From contig NC_013729.1 of assembly GCF_000024345.1 (NCBI RefSeq), forward strand, positions 3,472,001-3,536,000: 64,000 nt of DNA. Direction: 5' to 3'. This DNA is from Kribbella flavida DSM 17836. GTDB lineage: Bacteria; Actinomycetota; Actinomycetes; Propionibacteriales; Kribbellaceae. The translations under genes and the position numbers were made by a program. Shown piece by piece: positions 20,121-28,682 of this stretch. Numbering within the stretch: the first letter of the stretch is position 1; the number at the start of each line of letters is the position of its first letter. The notes beneath the pieces are model-generated. The model was not told the DNA's origin, did not search any database, and saw only the letters and a program-made list of their open reading frames with translations.

Positions 20121-20939
20121 ATGGCTGGCTCTGAGATTTCGGCTGCTCGTACGCCGTTGATGGCGGGCAACTGGAAGATGAACGTCAACCACGTCGAGGC
20201 CGTGCACCTGCTGCAGAAGCTGAGCTGGACGCTGCAGGACAAGAAGCACGACTTCGAGCGGGTCGAGGTCGCGGTGCTGCCGCCGTTCACCGACATCCGC
20301 AGCGTGCAGACGCTCGTCGACGGCGACCGGATGAAGATCGTGTACGGCGCGCAGGACGTGTCGGTGCACGACGAGGGCGCCTACACCGGCGAGATCTCGG
20401 CGGCGATGCTGACCAAGCTCGGCTGCACCTACGTGCTGGCCGGTCACTCCGAGCGCCGGCAGTACCACGGCGAGGACGACGCGCTGGTGAACGCCAAGGC
20501 CACCAAGGCGCTGGCGGCCGGGCTCGTCCCGATCGTCTGCGTCGGCGAGGGCCTCGAGGTCCGTAAGGCCGGCGAGCACGTCGCGCACACGCTGGCCCAG
20601 GTCGACGGCGCGCTGGCCGGGCTCAAGCCGGACGACGTGCGCAAGGTCGTCATCGCCTACGAGCCGGTGTGGGCGATCGGCACCGGCGAGGTGGCCACAC
20701 CCGAGGACGCGCAGGAGGTCTGCGCCGCGATCCGGGGCCGGCTGGAGGAGTCGATCTCACCCGCCGTGGCCGACGCGGTACGGATTCTGTACGGGGGGTC
20801 GGTGAAGATGAGCAGCGCAGGTGGCATCATGTCCCAGCCGGACGTCGACGGCTGCCTGGTCGGGGGTGCGAGCCTCAAGGTGGACGAGTTCGCCGGTATC
20901 TGCCGTTACCTGGACCTTCAGTTAGGCTACTCCTCGTGA
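20121..20939 (+). CDS. tpiA: Triosephosphate isomerase
   Basis: Interconverts dihydroxyacetone phosphate and glyceraldehyde 3-phosphate. The 272-residue protein has a slightly long N-terminus (about 12 residues before the conserved LMAGNWKMN with the catalytic Lys), the electrophile His109 in LAGHSERRQ, the base Glu181 in [11 protein letters not shown], and the phosphate-gripping loop ILYGGSV. ATG at 20121 is 7 bp after the pgk stop; GAAGAGGAG inside the pgk end serves as ribosome site. Its stop overlaps the secG start by GTGA. Confidence 0.98.
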   Translation: MAGSEISAARTPLMAGNWKMNVNHVEAVHLLQKLSWTLQDKKHDFERVEVAVLPPFTDIRSVQTLVDGDRMKIVYGAQDVSVHDEGAYTGEISAAMLTKLGCTYVLAGHSERRQYHGEDDALVNAKATKALAAGLVPIVCVGEGLEVRKAGEHVAHTLAQVDGALAGLKPDDVRKVVIAYEPVWAIGTGEVATPEDAQEVCAAIRGRLEESISPAVADAVRILYGGSVKMSSAGGIMSQPDVDGCLVGGASLKVDEFAGICRYLDLQLGYSS

Positions 20940-21169
20940 TTCTCGCTTTTCAGATCGTCGTGATCATCTGCAGCCTGATCCTGACGCTGCTCGTGCTGCT
21001 GCACAAAGGCCGCGGTGGCGGTCTGTCGGACCTGTTCGGTGGCGGTGTGTCGTCCAACCTGGGCGGCTCCTCCGTCGCGGAGCGGAACCTGGACCGGATC
21101 ACCATCGCGGTCGGTCTGATCTGGTTCGCGGCCATCGTCGCTCTCGGCCTGCTGTACAAGCTCGGCTGA
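20936..21169 (+). CDS. secG: SecG, preprotein translocase subunit
   Basis: SecG is the small accessory subunit of the SecYEG protein channel. The 77-residue protein has two transmembrane helices (residues about 2-20 and 53-74) joined by a Gly/Ser-rich cytoplasmic loop with [13 protein letters not shown], the typical actinobacterial SecG loop. GTG start overlaps the tpiA stop by 4 bp. The tpiA-secG coupling is widespread in actinobacteria. Confidence 0.95.
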   Translation: MILAFQIVVIICSLILTLLVLLHKGRGGGLSDLFGGGVSSNLGGSSVAERNLDRITIAVGLIWFAAIVALGLLYKLG

Positions 21170-21185
21170 GAGGGGAGTAGCTCCC

Positions 21186-21545
21186 GTGGCTGGTGGTGGC
21201 GGTGCAATTCGTGGTAGCCGGGTCGGTGCCGGGCCGATGGGCGAGGCGGAGCGCGGTGAGTCCGCGCCCCGGCAGCGCATCGTGTTCTTCTGTGCCAACG
21301 GTCACGAGACCGCGACGGTGTTCGCGGTCGAAGCGGCCATCCCGGAGGCGTGGGACTGTCCACGGTGCGGTCTGCCGACCAGCACCGACGTGAACAACCC
21401 ACCCCCGCCCCCGAAGATCGAGCCCTACAAGACGCATCTGGCGTACGTGAAGGAGCGGCGCAGCGAGCAGGAGGCCGCCCAGATCCTCGAAGAGGCCCTG
21501 GAACGCCTGCGCGCCCGCCGCGCCGGCGGCGAGATCCTCTTCTAG
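21186..21545 (+). CDS. rbpA: RbpA, RNA polymerase-binding protein
   Basis: RbpA is an actinobacterial transcription activator that contacts the principal sigma factor, the RNA polymerase core and promoter DNA, stabilising open complexes. The 119-residue protein has the basic N-terminal tail and basic linker (GGGAIRGSRVGAG), the core domain with FFCANGHETATVFAVEAAIPEAWDCPRCG split by a short spacer, and the C-terminal sigma-interaction helices (THLAYVKERRSEQEAAQILEEAL). The GTG start at 21186 follows GGGGAG at about 9 nt. It is the last gene of the glycolytic operon, 16 bp after secG. Confidence 0.95.
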   Translation: MAGGGGAIRGSRVGAGPMGEAERGESAPRQRIVFFCANGHETATVFAVEAAIPEAWDCPRCGLPTSTDVNNPPPPPKIEPYKTHLAYVKERRSEQEAAQILEEALERLRARRAGGEILF

Positions 21546-21558
21546 CACGACGACCGAG

Positions 21559-21590
21559 CACCCGGGCAGTCCCCACGGACCGCCCGGGTG
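21559..21590 (+). terminator. Hairpin terminator of the gap-rbpA operon
   Basis: Two 14-nt arms (21559-21572 and 21577-21590) pair with one A/C mismatch around a CCAC loop, 14 bp after the rbpA stop. TTCGCG follows. Confidence 0.75.
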
Positions 21591-21605
21591 TTCGCGTTGC
21601 CACCC

Positions 21606-21728
21606 GGCGTACCGGGCCTGCGTAGGCCCGGCGTACCTGGCCCTGCGTAGGCCGGGCGTACCTGGCCCTGCGCAGGCCTGGCGTACCTGTTCCCGCGTAG
21701 GCTGGACGTACCTGGCCCTGCGTACGCC
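21606..21728. repeat. Five-copy 24-25-bp tandem repeat
   Basis: Units begin at 21606, 21630, 21655, 21680 and 21704, giving periods 24, 25, 25 and 24. The consensus starts GGCGTACCTGGCCCTG and continues CGTAGGCC. Copies differ at a few positions. The alternation of 24 and 25 bp with no stop-free frame constraint argues for non-coding DNA. A further 16-bp direct repeat (AACGCCGGACGTCCCC-like) follows at about 21742-21785. No function is evident. Confidence 0.8.
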
Positions 21729-21850
21729 CTCGGCCCGCGAACGCCGGACGTCCCCCCGGCACGAGAACGCCGGACGCCCCAGGAACGCGACCGCGCAGCT
21801 GCCGCCGAGGTCGGTGGGCCCGCGTCGGCGTACCGCTCCTGCTGCCGCAT

Positions 21851-22055
21851 CTGAGGGGTTAACCCTCGAGGTACAGGGTTGGCCTACCAGATTCTGATGG
21901 GTCAACCCTGCGTTTGGCGGGTTAACCCGCGAGAGTCGGCGGGCGGATGGTGCCGGTGGAGGTTCCGGTGTCTGAGGGGTTAACCCGTGAGGTGTGGGGT
22001 TGGCCCGCCAGATTCCGGTGGGTCAACCCTGCACTTGAGGGGTTAACCCCCGAGT
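21851..22055. repeat. Two copies of an 83-bp element, each with four phased 10-bp palindromes
   Basis: Palindromic or near-palindromic decamers lie at 21856 (GGGTTAACCC), 21876 (GGGTTGGCCT), 21899 (GGGTCAACCC), 21919 (GGGTTAACCC), then again at 21977, 21997, 22020 and 22040 with the same order of variants. Start-to-start spacing is 20, 23, 20 in both copies. The copies are about 80 percent identical overall, with the decamers best conserved. The array lies between the convergent 3' ends of rbpA and the PEP mutase-family gene, so it is unlikely to be an ordinary promoter operator. From 22056 to 22240 I see nothing further. Confidence 0.85.
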
Positions 22056-22240
22056 ACGACGCGCTGGCTGGACCGCCGGCTGGGCTCCGGAGAGAGAGTC
22101 GCTGGGTGGAGGCGGCCGATGCCGCAGGTGCGGGGCGGGAGCGGCTGGCGGCGGCAGGGTGGTGGCAGGGGTGGCGGCCGGGTGGTGGGATGGGGTGATC
22201 ACGGAGGGCGTGGTGGGCGTCGCTCGGCGGTTCGGCTGGG

Positions 22241-23062
22241 TCAGTGGGGGCGGTGGGTGGCGTGGCGGGCGAAGAGGTGGTTGAGGTCGGCTTGGGGGAT
22301 CTGCTGGGTGGCGAAGGTGAGGGTGCCGGTGGTGCGCAGCTCCTCGGCCGCCTGGCGGACGAAGCCGAGCGCGGCGCGGGCGATGCTGCCGCCGAGGCTG
22401 ACCCGGGTCACGCCGGCTTCCAGGACGGCCGGGATCGTCAGGTCGGTGGAGCCCAGGCCCAGGACGACGTTGAGCGGGCCGTCGAGCTCGGCGACCAGGG
22501 TACGGAGGTCGGGGAGCGCGTTGACGCCGGGCGCGTACAGGCAGTCGGCACCGGCCTCGCGGTACCGCTGGAGACGGCGGATCGAGTCGGCCAGCGGGAC
22601 GGAACCGTTGAGCAGCTGCCCGTCGGTCCGCGCGGTGAGGACGAAGTCGGGCCCGGCCGCCTCCCGGGCGGCGACGATGCGTTCGACCGACAGGTCCTCG
22701 GTGTAGAGCCGGCGGCCGTCGTAGTCCTCGATGTTGCCGCCCGCGAGACCGGCCTCCTTCGCGCGCCGGATCGTGCGGGCGACGTCCTCGGGGCGGTCGC
22801 CGTACCCGTTCTCGAGGTCGCCGTTGACCGGGAGGGTGACCGCCGCGGTGATCTGGTGGATGCGGTCGAACATGACGTCGGCCGGTACGGACGGGGCACC
22901 GTCCGGCAGCGTGTGGTCGCCGGCGCCCAGCGAGAACGCGATGCCGGCGCTGGTGGTCGCGATCGCGGGGAAGCCGGCCTCGGCCAGGATGATCGCGCTG
23001 CCGGCGTCCCAGGCGTTCGGCATCACGAAGGAACCGGTGTGCAGGTCGCGGAAGATGGTCAT
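22241..23062 (-). CDS. Isocitrate lyase/phosphoenolpyruvate mutase family protein
   Basis: The 273-residue protein is a TIM-barrel enzyme of the ICL/PEPM superfamily, which makes or breaks C-C or C-P bonds next to a carboxylate, with Mg2+. Visible motifs: FVMPNAWDAGSA and FPAIATTSAG at the N-terminus, the metal-binding DLENGYGDRPEDVA, GGNIEDYDG, and TARTDGQLL. The signature KKCGH loop cysteine of true isocitrate lyases and methylisocitrate lyases is not present, so the substrate is unknown; related members act as carboxyphosphonoenolpyruvate or oxaloacetate-type lyases. ATG at 23062 has AGGA about 8-9 nt upstream. It lies downstream of pgl on the same strand but after a hairpin, so it may be a separate unit. 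Confidence 0.88.
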   Translation of the reverse strand: MTIFRDLHTGSFVMPNAWDAGSAIILAEAGFPAIATTSAGIAFSLGAGDHTLPDGAPSVPADVMFDRIHQITAAVTLPVNGDLENGYGDRPEDVARTIRRAKEAGLAGGNIEDYDGRRLYTEDLSVERIVAAREAAGPDFVLTARTDGQLLNGSVPLADSIRRLQRYREAGADCLYAPGVNALPDLRTLVAELDGPLNVVLGLGSTDLTIPAVLEAGVTRVSLGGSIARAALGFVRQAAEELRTTGTLTFATQQIPQADLNHLFARHATHRPH

Positions 23063-23089
23063 CCGGTCATCCTGCCAGCGGCACGGTTC

Positions 23090-23118
23090 GGCCCCCGCCG
23101 AACGGATCGACGGGGGCC
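23090..23118 (-). terminator. Possible terminator between pgl and the PEP mutase-family gene
   Basis: An 8-bp perfect inverted repeat (GGCCCCCG with CGGGGGCC, loop 13 nt) lies 108 bp past the pgl stop and 28 bp before the next start. The loop is long, so this is tentative. Confidence 0.35.
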
Positions 23119-23225
23119 GGGGCGTTGCTCCGCAGACCGGCGGAGAGAGTTACGACGTCCGGTAGCCGGCCCGACCGCGTTCGACAGTTCGTCGCGGCCG
23201 GGACCGGTGGACGACGTTCGCTGGA

Positions 23226-24107
23226 TCAGGCCCGCGGGGACCGGGTGTCGTCCGCGAGCTGTGCGGCGGCCGCGTCGTCAAGCAACCACAAGGTCCGGCT
23301 GAGCCCCTCCGGGCGCGAGGCGGGCACCGTGTCGCCGGTGAGGGCCTGGTTGACCGCGTCGGCCTTGTCCTCACCGGCGACGACGAACCAGACCTCCTCC
23401 GCCCGCGCCAGCGCCGGGAAGGTCAGCGAGATCCGGGTCGGCGGCGGCTTGGGGGAGTCGTGCACGGCAACCGCCGACCGGTCGTCGACAGCGAGCTCGG
23501 GATGGTCCGGGAACAGCGAGGCAACATGTCCGTCCGGCCCGACGCCCAGCATCAGCAGATCGAAGACAGGAACCCTGACCTCGGCATCCGCCCGGCCGGC
23601 GCCACTGTCCGCGCCTTCGGCACGGCTGGTGGCTGCTGCGCTCAGCTCGCCCTCGGCGCTTCCCGCGCCTGACACCGACGCGGCGCGTGGTGCGCCTTCG
23701 GTGCGGGCTGCGCCGGCAGCGGCGGACAGTTCTTCGGCGTACGCCGCGGCTGCCGCTTCCGGGCCCTGGCCGGTGTCGGCCGCCATCGGGTGCACCTTGG
23801 CCGGGTCGACGTCGACCTTGGAGAGCAGCGCGTCCCGGGCCTGGGTCTCATTGCGCTCCGGGTCGCCGTCGGGCAGAAATCGCTCGTCGCCCCACCAGAA
23901 CTCGACCCGCTGCCAGTCGATCGCCGTCCGGGCGGGTGACTCCGCTACGGCCCGGTAGACCGCGGACGCGACCCGCCCGCCGGTCAGCACGACCTGGGCC
24001 ACCTTGCCGGTGCTCTGGACGTCGACGAGCCGGGTGATCAGCCGCGCCGCGACGGCGTGGGCCAAGCCGTCGGGGTCGCGGTTCAGCAAGAGTGCGAACG
24101 AGGTCAT
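23226..24107 (-). CDS. pgl: 6-phosphogluconolactonase with low-complexity insert
   Basis: Hydrolyses 6-phosphogluconolactone, the zwf product, to 6-phosphogluconate. The 293-residue protein has the SOL/NagB-type features VVLTGGRVASAVYRA, FWWGDERFLPDGDPERNE, and DLLMLGVGPDGHVASLFPDHP. It is about 40 residues longer than usual because an Ala/Gly/Ser/Glu-rich stretch (about residues 130-178) interrupts the region between AEELSAAAG and VPVFDLLML; this is likely a disordered surface loop. ATG at 24107 overlaps the opcA stop (ATGA). Last gene of the pentose-phosphate operon. Confidence 0.95.
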   Translation of the reverse strand: MTSFALLLNRDPDGLAHAVAARLITRLVDVQSTGKVAQVVLTGGRVASAVYRAVAESPARTAIDWQRVEFWWGDERFLPDGDPERNETQARDALLSKVDVDPAKVHPMAADTGQGPEAAAAAYAEELSAAAGAARTEGAPRAASVSGAGSAEGELSAAATSRAEGADSGAGRADAEVRVPVFDLLMLGVGPDGHVASLFPDHPELAVDDRSAVAVHDSPKPPPTRISLTFPALARAEEVWFVVAGEDKADAVNQALTGDTVPASRPEGLSRTLWLLDDAAAAQLADDTRSPRA

Positions 24108-25501
24108 GATCGCCCGGCCACCCTCTTGCCGGTGGCCTTCTGGGCGGTCGACTTCTTCGCCGCCGCCTTCTTCGTGCCGGTCTGCTTCGTGGTGGTCTGC
24201 TTGCCGCCGGTCTGCTGGGCCGCCGGCGCCGCGGTCTTCTTGCGGGCCGACTTCGCCGCGGCGCTGGTCTTGCGCGCCGTCGCCGAGGACGCCGCAGACG
24301 ACTTCTTCGCTGGCGCCTTCTTGGCCGCCGACTTCGCCGCACCGTCCTTGGCTGCCGAGCCGTTCGACGCCGAGCCGTTCGACCCCGCCCCGTTCGACCC
24401 CGCGCCGTTCGACCCCGCGCCGTTCGGCCCCGCCCCGCTCGACGCTGCGGCAGCCGCCGCACCGCCCTCGGCCGAGGCCTGCAGCTCCGGCGACGCCGCC
24501 TGACCGGTGACGGCCGCCGTGCGGGCCGCCGCCTGCTGCGCGGCGTGCTGGGCCGACCGCCGGTCGGCGGCGCTCACCTTCTTCGCGTCGGCCGGCATGC
24601 TCTCCCGCTTGACCATGCACGCCAGCGTCTGCGCGTACACGTCGTCCGGGTCGAGCCGCCGCAGTTCCTCGCTGAGCAGCTCCGAGGTCGTCCGCCGCTT
24701 CAGCGCGACCGGCCGGTCCGGCTGGCCCGGCACGCTGAACGTCGCGATCGAGCCGTCCGGGCGGGTGAGCGAGATCGGTCCCGACGGCGTGAACAGCCGG
24801 ACCGCGGTCAGGCCGGGTCCGCGCGACGTCTTCTGCTCGACCGCGACGCCGAGCTTGCACTGCAGCCAGGCGGCCATCAGGTCGGCGCTCGGGTTGCCCT
24901 TGGCCGACACGACCTCCGCGCCGGTGACCTGGGCCGGGTACTGGTCCAGGGCGGCCGCCATCAGCGCCCGCCACGGAGTCAGCCGCGACCAGGCGAAGTC
25001 GGTGTCTCCGGGCTGGTAGCCCTCGGCCCGGCTGGAGAAGTCGACCGAGGCTCGGCGGGTGGCCGCCGCGTCGGTGACCCGGCGCCGGCCGAGCTGACCC
25101 AGCGGGTCCTCGGCGGGAACCTTCGGACCGCCCCCCGGCCACCAGACGATGACGGGGGAGTCGGGCAGCAGCAGCGGGGTGACGACCGACTCGGGCACCT
25201 TGGCCAGCTCGCCGTGCAGCCGCAGCAGCACCGCCTCGCCGGGAATGCCTTCGCCGACGCGGACCTCGGCGTCCAGTCCACCCTCGCCGCGGCCCGGCCG
25301 CAGGATCGCCACCAGCACCCGCGACGGGTGCTCGCGGCCGGCCTCGTTCGCGGCCTTCATCGCGTCGTGGTGCGACGCCTCGTCGACGACGACCACGATG
25401 GTGCCGACCATGCCCATCGCCGGCGAGCCCGCGTTGCGGCGGGCCCGCAGCAGCGCCGAGGCGATCTCGCTCGACGTCGTACCGGTCAGGTCGATGATCA
25501 T
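24104..25501 (-). CDS. opcA: OpcA, glucose-6-phosphate dehydrogenase assembly protein, with lysine/alanine-rich tail
   Basis: OpcA is an allosteric effector/assembly protein for glucose-6-phosphate dehydrogenase. The first about 330 residues match the family (MIIDLTGTTSSEIASALLRAR, VIVVADEA-like VVVVDEASHHDAM, LPDSPVIVWWPGG, DTDFAWSRLTPWRALMA). Family members end soon after this; here about 110 more residues follow. They begin with repeats of NGAGS and then a Lys/Ala/Pro-rich run (AKKAPAKKSSAASSATARK, KKAAAKKSTAQKATGKR) that resembles a histone H1 or mycobacterial HU tail. The tail is likely disordered and strongly basic. ATG at 25501 overlaps the zwf stop (ATGA) and the stop overlaps pgl, so translation of zwf-opcA-pgl is coupled. 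Confidence 0.93.
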   Translation of the reverse strand: MIIDLTGTTSSEIASALLRARRNAGSPAMGMVGTIVVVVDEASHHDAMKAANEAGREHPSRVLVAILRPGRGEGGLDAEVRVGEGIPGEAVLLRLHGELAKVPESVVTPLLLPDSPVIVWWPGGGPKVPAEDPLGQLGRRRVTDAAATRRASVDFSSRAEGYQPGDTDFAWSRLTPWRALMAAALDQYPAQVTGAEVVSAKGNPSADLMAAWLQCKLGVAVEQKTSRGPGLTAVRLFTPSGPISLTRPDGSIATFSVPGQPDRPVALKRRTTSELLSEELRRLDPDDVYAQTLACMVKRESMPADAKKVSAADRRSAQHAAQQAAARTAAVTGQAASPELQASAEGGAAAAAASSGAGPNGAGSNGAGSNGAGSNGSASNGSAAKDGAAKSAAKKAPAKKSSAASSATARKTSAAAKSARKKTAAPAAQQTGGKQTTTKQTGTKKAAAKKSTAQKATGKRVAGRS

Positions 25502-27045
25502 GGCCGCCTCCAGGCGCGTCCGTCGCGGGCGAGCATCTCGTGGGCGGAGTCCGGGCCCCAGCCGCCGGAGGCGTACTGCTCCGGCTGGCCGTGCTCGGCC
25601 CAGTAGTTGATCACCGGGTCGAGGATCTTCCAGCCCAGCTCCACCTCGGTGTGCTGGGGGAACAACGGCGGGTCGCCGAGCAGCACGTCCAGGATCAGCC
25701 GTTCGTAGGCCTCCGGGGAGGACTCGGTGAACGACCCGCCGTAGGCGAAGTCCATGTTCACGTCGCGGATCTCCATCATCGTGCCCGGCACCTTGGCGCC
25801 GAACCGCATCGTGATGCCCTCGTCCGGCTGGATCCGCATCACCAGGGCGTTCTGCCCCAGCTCCTCGGTCTCGGTCGCGGTGAACGGCAGGTGCGGGGCG
25901 CGCTTGAACATCACCGCCACCTCGGTGACCCGGCGGCCGAGCCGCTTGCCGGTGCGCAGGTAGAACGGGACGCCGGCCCAGCGGCGGGTGTCCACGTCGA
26001 CCCGCATCGCGGCGAAGGTCTCGGTCGCCGAGTGCTGCGGGATGCCGTCCTCCTGCAGGTAGCCCTTCACCTTGCTGCCACCGGCCCAGCCGGCGGCGTA
26101 CTGGCCGCGGGCGGTGTGCAGGTCGAGGCGGTCCGGCAGCTTGACCGCGGCCAGCACCTTCTTCTTCTCCTGCCGCAGCGACCACGCGTCGAAGCTGACC
26201 GGCTCCTCCATCGCGACCAGCGCGAGCAGCTGGAGCAGGTGGTTCTGGATCACGTCGCGGGCCGCGCCGATGCCGTCGTAGTACCCGGCCCGGCCGCCGA
26301 TGCCGATGTCCTCGGCCATCGTGATCTGCACGTGGTCGACGTAGTGGCTGTTCCAGACCGGCTCGAACATCGCGTTGGCGAACCGCAGCGCCAACATGTT
26401 CTGCACGGTCTCCTTGCCCAGGTAGTGGTCGATCCGGAAGACCGCCTCGGGCGGGAAGACCGACTCGACCACCCGGTTGAGCTCACGGGCGCTCTTCAGG
26501 TCGTGACCGAACGGCTTCTCGATCACCACCCGCCGCCACGCACCCGGCACCTCGTCGGCCAGGCCGTGCTGCTTGAGCTTCTCCACCACCTGCGGGAACA
26601 GACCCGGCGGGATGGACAGGTAGAAGGCGTGGTTGCCGCCCGTGCCGCGGGTGACGTCCAGTTCGTCGACGGTCTCCCGCAGCTTCTTGAACGCCTCGTC
26701 GTCGGTCAGGTCGCCCGGGACGAACCGGAAGCCCTCCGCGAGCTGCTGCCAGACCTCCTCGCGGAACGGCGTCCGCGCGTGCTCCTTGACCGAGTCGTGC
26801 ACGATCTGCGCGAAGTCCTGGTTGCTGTAGTCACGCCGGGCGAACCCGACCAGCGCGAAGCCCGGCGGCAGCAGGCCGCGGTTGGCCAGGTCGTAGATCG
26901 CCGGCATCAGCTTCTTGCGGGCCAGGTCGCCCGTGACGCCGAAGATCACCAGGCTGGACGGCCCGGCGATCCGGGGGAGCCGTCGGTCCTGGGGATCCCG
27001 CAGCGGGTTCACCGGGCCGGTCGGCTCTTCTAGTTCAGCGGTCAT
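25498..27045 (-). CDS. zwf: Glucose-6-phosphate 1-dehydrogenase
   Basis: Oxidises glucose 6-phosphate to 6-phosphogluconolactone, reducing NADP+. The 515-residue protein has the nucleotide-binding VIFGVTGDLARKKLMPAI near residue 33, the substrate/active-site RIDHYLGKETVQN with the catalytic His, EKPFGHD, and a standard C-terminal domain to the end. Length is normal. ATG at 27045 overlaps the pgi stop by ATGA and the stop overlaps opcA the same way, giving an unbroken coupled series. Confidence 0.98.
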   Translation of the reverse strand: MTAELEEPTGPVNPLRDPQDRRLPRIAGPSSLVIFGVTGDLARKKLMPAIYDLANRGLLPPGFALVGFARRDYSNQDFAQIVHDSVKEHARTPFREEVWQQLAEGFRFVPGDLTDDEAFKKLRETVDELDVTRGTGGNHAFYLSIPPGLFPQVVEKLKQHGLADEVPGAWRRVVIEKPFGHDLKSARELNRVVESVFPPEAVFRIDHYLGKETVQNMLALRFANAMFEPVWNSHYVDHVQITMAEDIGIGGRAGYYDGIGAARDVIQNHLLQLLALVAMEEPVSFDAWSLRQEKKKVLAAVKLPDRLDLHTARGQYAAGWAGGSKVKGYLQEDGIPQHSATETFAAMRVDVDTRRWAGVPFYLRTGKRLGRRVTEVAVMFKRAPHLPFTATETEELGQNALVMRIQPDEGITMRFGAKVPGTMMEIRDVNMDFAYGGSFTESSPEAYERLILDVLLGDPPLFPQHTEVELGWKILDPVINYWAEHGQPEQYASGGWGPDSAHEMLARDGRAWRRP

Positions 27046-28682
27046 CTGCCGCTTGCCTCCGACTTGTCGTGTGCGTCGAGTAGGGAGATGAGCTGCTGTA
27101 CGCCGGCCGCCGGGTCGGTCAGGTGCAGCCGCAGCACCGGCCGGCCGCGCTCGGCCAGCACGTTCGCGTCGCCCGCGGCCTGCGCGGAGATCAGCGTGCC
27201 GAAGCTGAACGGCCGGTCCGGGATCTCCACGTCGGTGCTCTCCGACGAGGTGATCTGCAGGAAGACGCCCTGCGGGTGGCCGCCCTTGTGGTACTGCCCG
27301 GTGGAGTGCAGGAACCGCGGCCCCCAGCCGAAGGTCACCGGACGGCCCGTCCGGGTCGCCAGCGCCGGCCGGATCGACACCAGGTTCTCGTCGCGCTCGG
27401 AGTCCAGGTAGGCCATCACGGCCAGGTAGCCGTCCTCGTCGAGCTTGCCCAGCAGCGTGTCGAGCGCGCCCTGCAGCGAGTCCACGCCGTCCAGCAGGCC
27501 CTCGGACCCACGGACCTCGACGGTGCCGTCGGTGAAGGCCGCGGCCTCCGGCTCGGGCTGAGCGTCAAGCAGACCGCGGGCGGCCTGCTTGGCGCTCTCG
27601 ACGTCCGGCTGGTCGAACGGGTTGATGCCGAGCAGGTAGCCGGCCGCCGCGGTCGCGGTCTCCCAGAGCAGCAGCTGCGCGCCCAGCGAACCGGTGGTGA
27701 CCACGGTCGGCGTCCCGGACGCCACCGACGCCGAGCTGGTGTCGGCGGCGAGCAGGGCGTGCACCAGGTCGCCCGCGCTGCTGTGCAGCTCGGGGGCCTT
27801 CAGGGTCTGCACGGCGACCGGCAGGACGCCGGTGCCGTTCTTGCCGGTGCTTTCCGCGATCAGCTGCTCGGCCCAGTCGGGGAACCCGACGATCGACGAG
27901 CCACCGGCGGCGATGATCGCCTTGTCCCGGCCCGGGCTGCCGGCCAGCACGGCCGCCAGAACGAGCGCCGGGTTCTCCGCGTCGTCGGCCTGCAGCGCCG
28001 GGGCCACCTCGGCGGCCTGGTCGAGCAGCTCGGCGACGTCGGCGCCGGCCAGAGCCGACGGGACCAGCCCGAAGGCGGTCAGCGCGCTGTAGCGGCCGCC
28101 GACGTGCGGGTCGGCCAGAAACGTCTTGCGGTAGCCCTCGTCGGCCGCCAGCTTCTCGAACGGCGACCCGGGGTCGGTGACGACCACGATCCGGGACGCC
28201 GCGTCGATGCCGGCGTCGCTGAACGCCTTGACGAACGCGCGCCGCTGGCTGTCGGTCTCGACCGTGCCGCCGGACTTGCTGGAGACCACCAGGACCGTAC
28301 GCTGCAGGTCTCCGGCCAGGGCCCGGGCGATGACGCTCGGGTTGGTGGAGTCCAGCACGACCAGGTCGACGCCGGCCGTGCGGGTGATCACCTCGGGAGC
28401 GAGGGACGAACCACCCATGCCAGCCAGCACGATCCGGTCCAGGCCTTCGGCCCGCAGATCGGCCTGCAGCGCCTCGATCTCGGCCAGCAGCGGCCGCGAC
28501 GACTCGTACAGGTCGACCCAGCTGAGCCGGATCGCCGACTCGGCCTCCGCCTCCGGACCCCAGACGGTGGCGTCCTTGGCGGCGATGCGCGACGCGATCT
28601 TCTCGATGACCAGCCGGTCGACGACCTGCTGCCAGCCTTCGCCGTACGCCGTGGCGGCGAGCTTGCTGTGCGCGTCGGTCAC
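27042..28682 (-). CDS. pgi: Glucose-6-phosphate isomerase
   Basis: Interconverts glucose 6-phosphate and fructose 6-phosphate, linking glycolysis and the pentose phosphate route. The 546-residue protein has sugar isomerase domains: [12 protein letters not shown] and [12 protein letters not shown] in the first, and [11 protein letters not shown], with the C-terminal [10 protein letters not shown] carrying the catalytic His and Lys region. It is closer to the shorter actinobacterial/cyanobacterial type often co-encoded with tal than to the enteric enzyme. GTG at 28682 overlaps the tal stop by GTGA. In mycobacteria pgi is not in this operon, so the insertion between tal and zwf is a lineage feature. 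Confidence 0.96.
   Translation of the reverse strand: MTDAHSKLAATAYGEGWQQVVDRLVIEKIASRIAAKDATVWGPEAEAESAIRLSWVDLYESSRPLLAEIEALQADLRAEGLDRIVLAGMGGSSLAPEVITRTAGVDLVVLDSTNPSVIARALAGDLQRTVLVVSSKSGGTVETDSQRRAFVKAFSDAGIDAASRIVVVTDPGSPFEKLAADEGYRKTFLADPHVGGRYSALTAFGLVPSALAGADVAELLDQAAEVAPALQADDAENPALVLAAVLAGSPGRDKAIIAAGGSSIVGFPDWAEQLIAESTGKNGTGVLPVAVQTLKAPELHSSAGDLVHALLAADTSSASVASGTPTVVTTGSLGAQLLLWETATAAAGYLLGINPFDQPDVESAKQAARGLLDAQPEPEAAAFTDGTVEVRGSEGLLDGVDSLQGALDTLLGKLDEDGYLAVMAYLDSERDENLVSIRPALATRTGRPVTFGWGPRFLHSTGQYHKGGHPQGVFLQITSSESTDVEIPDRPFSFGTLISAQAAGDANVLAERGRPVLRLHLTDPAAGVQQLISLLDAHDKSEASGR

Noticed and set aside
21851..22055. Palindrome array as a CRISPR
   Set aside because: Repeats are 10 bp, palindromic and spaced 10-13 bp apart, with conserved spacers; there are no cas genes.
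21947..22198. Open frame of 83 codons across the palindrome array
   Set aside because: It consists of translated repeats, has no ribosome site, and the array spacing is not in multiples of three.
24104..24460. Separate small histone-like gene at the end of opcA
   Set aside because: The frame is continuous with opcA and no internal start with a ribosome site was found; the tail ends exactly at the pgl overlap.
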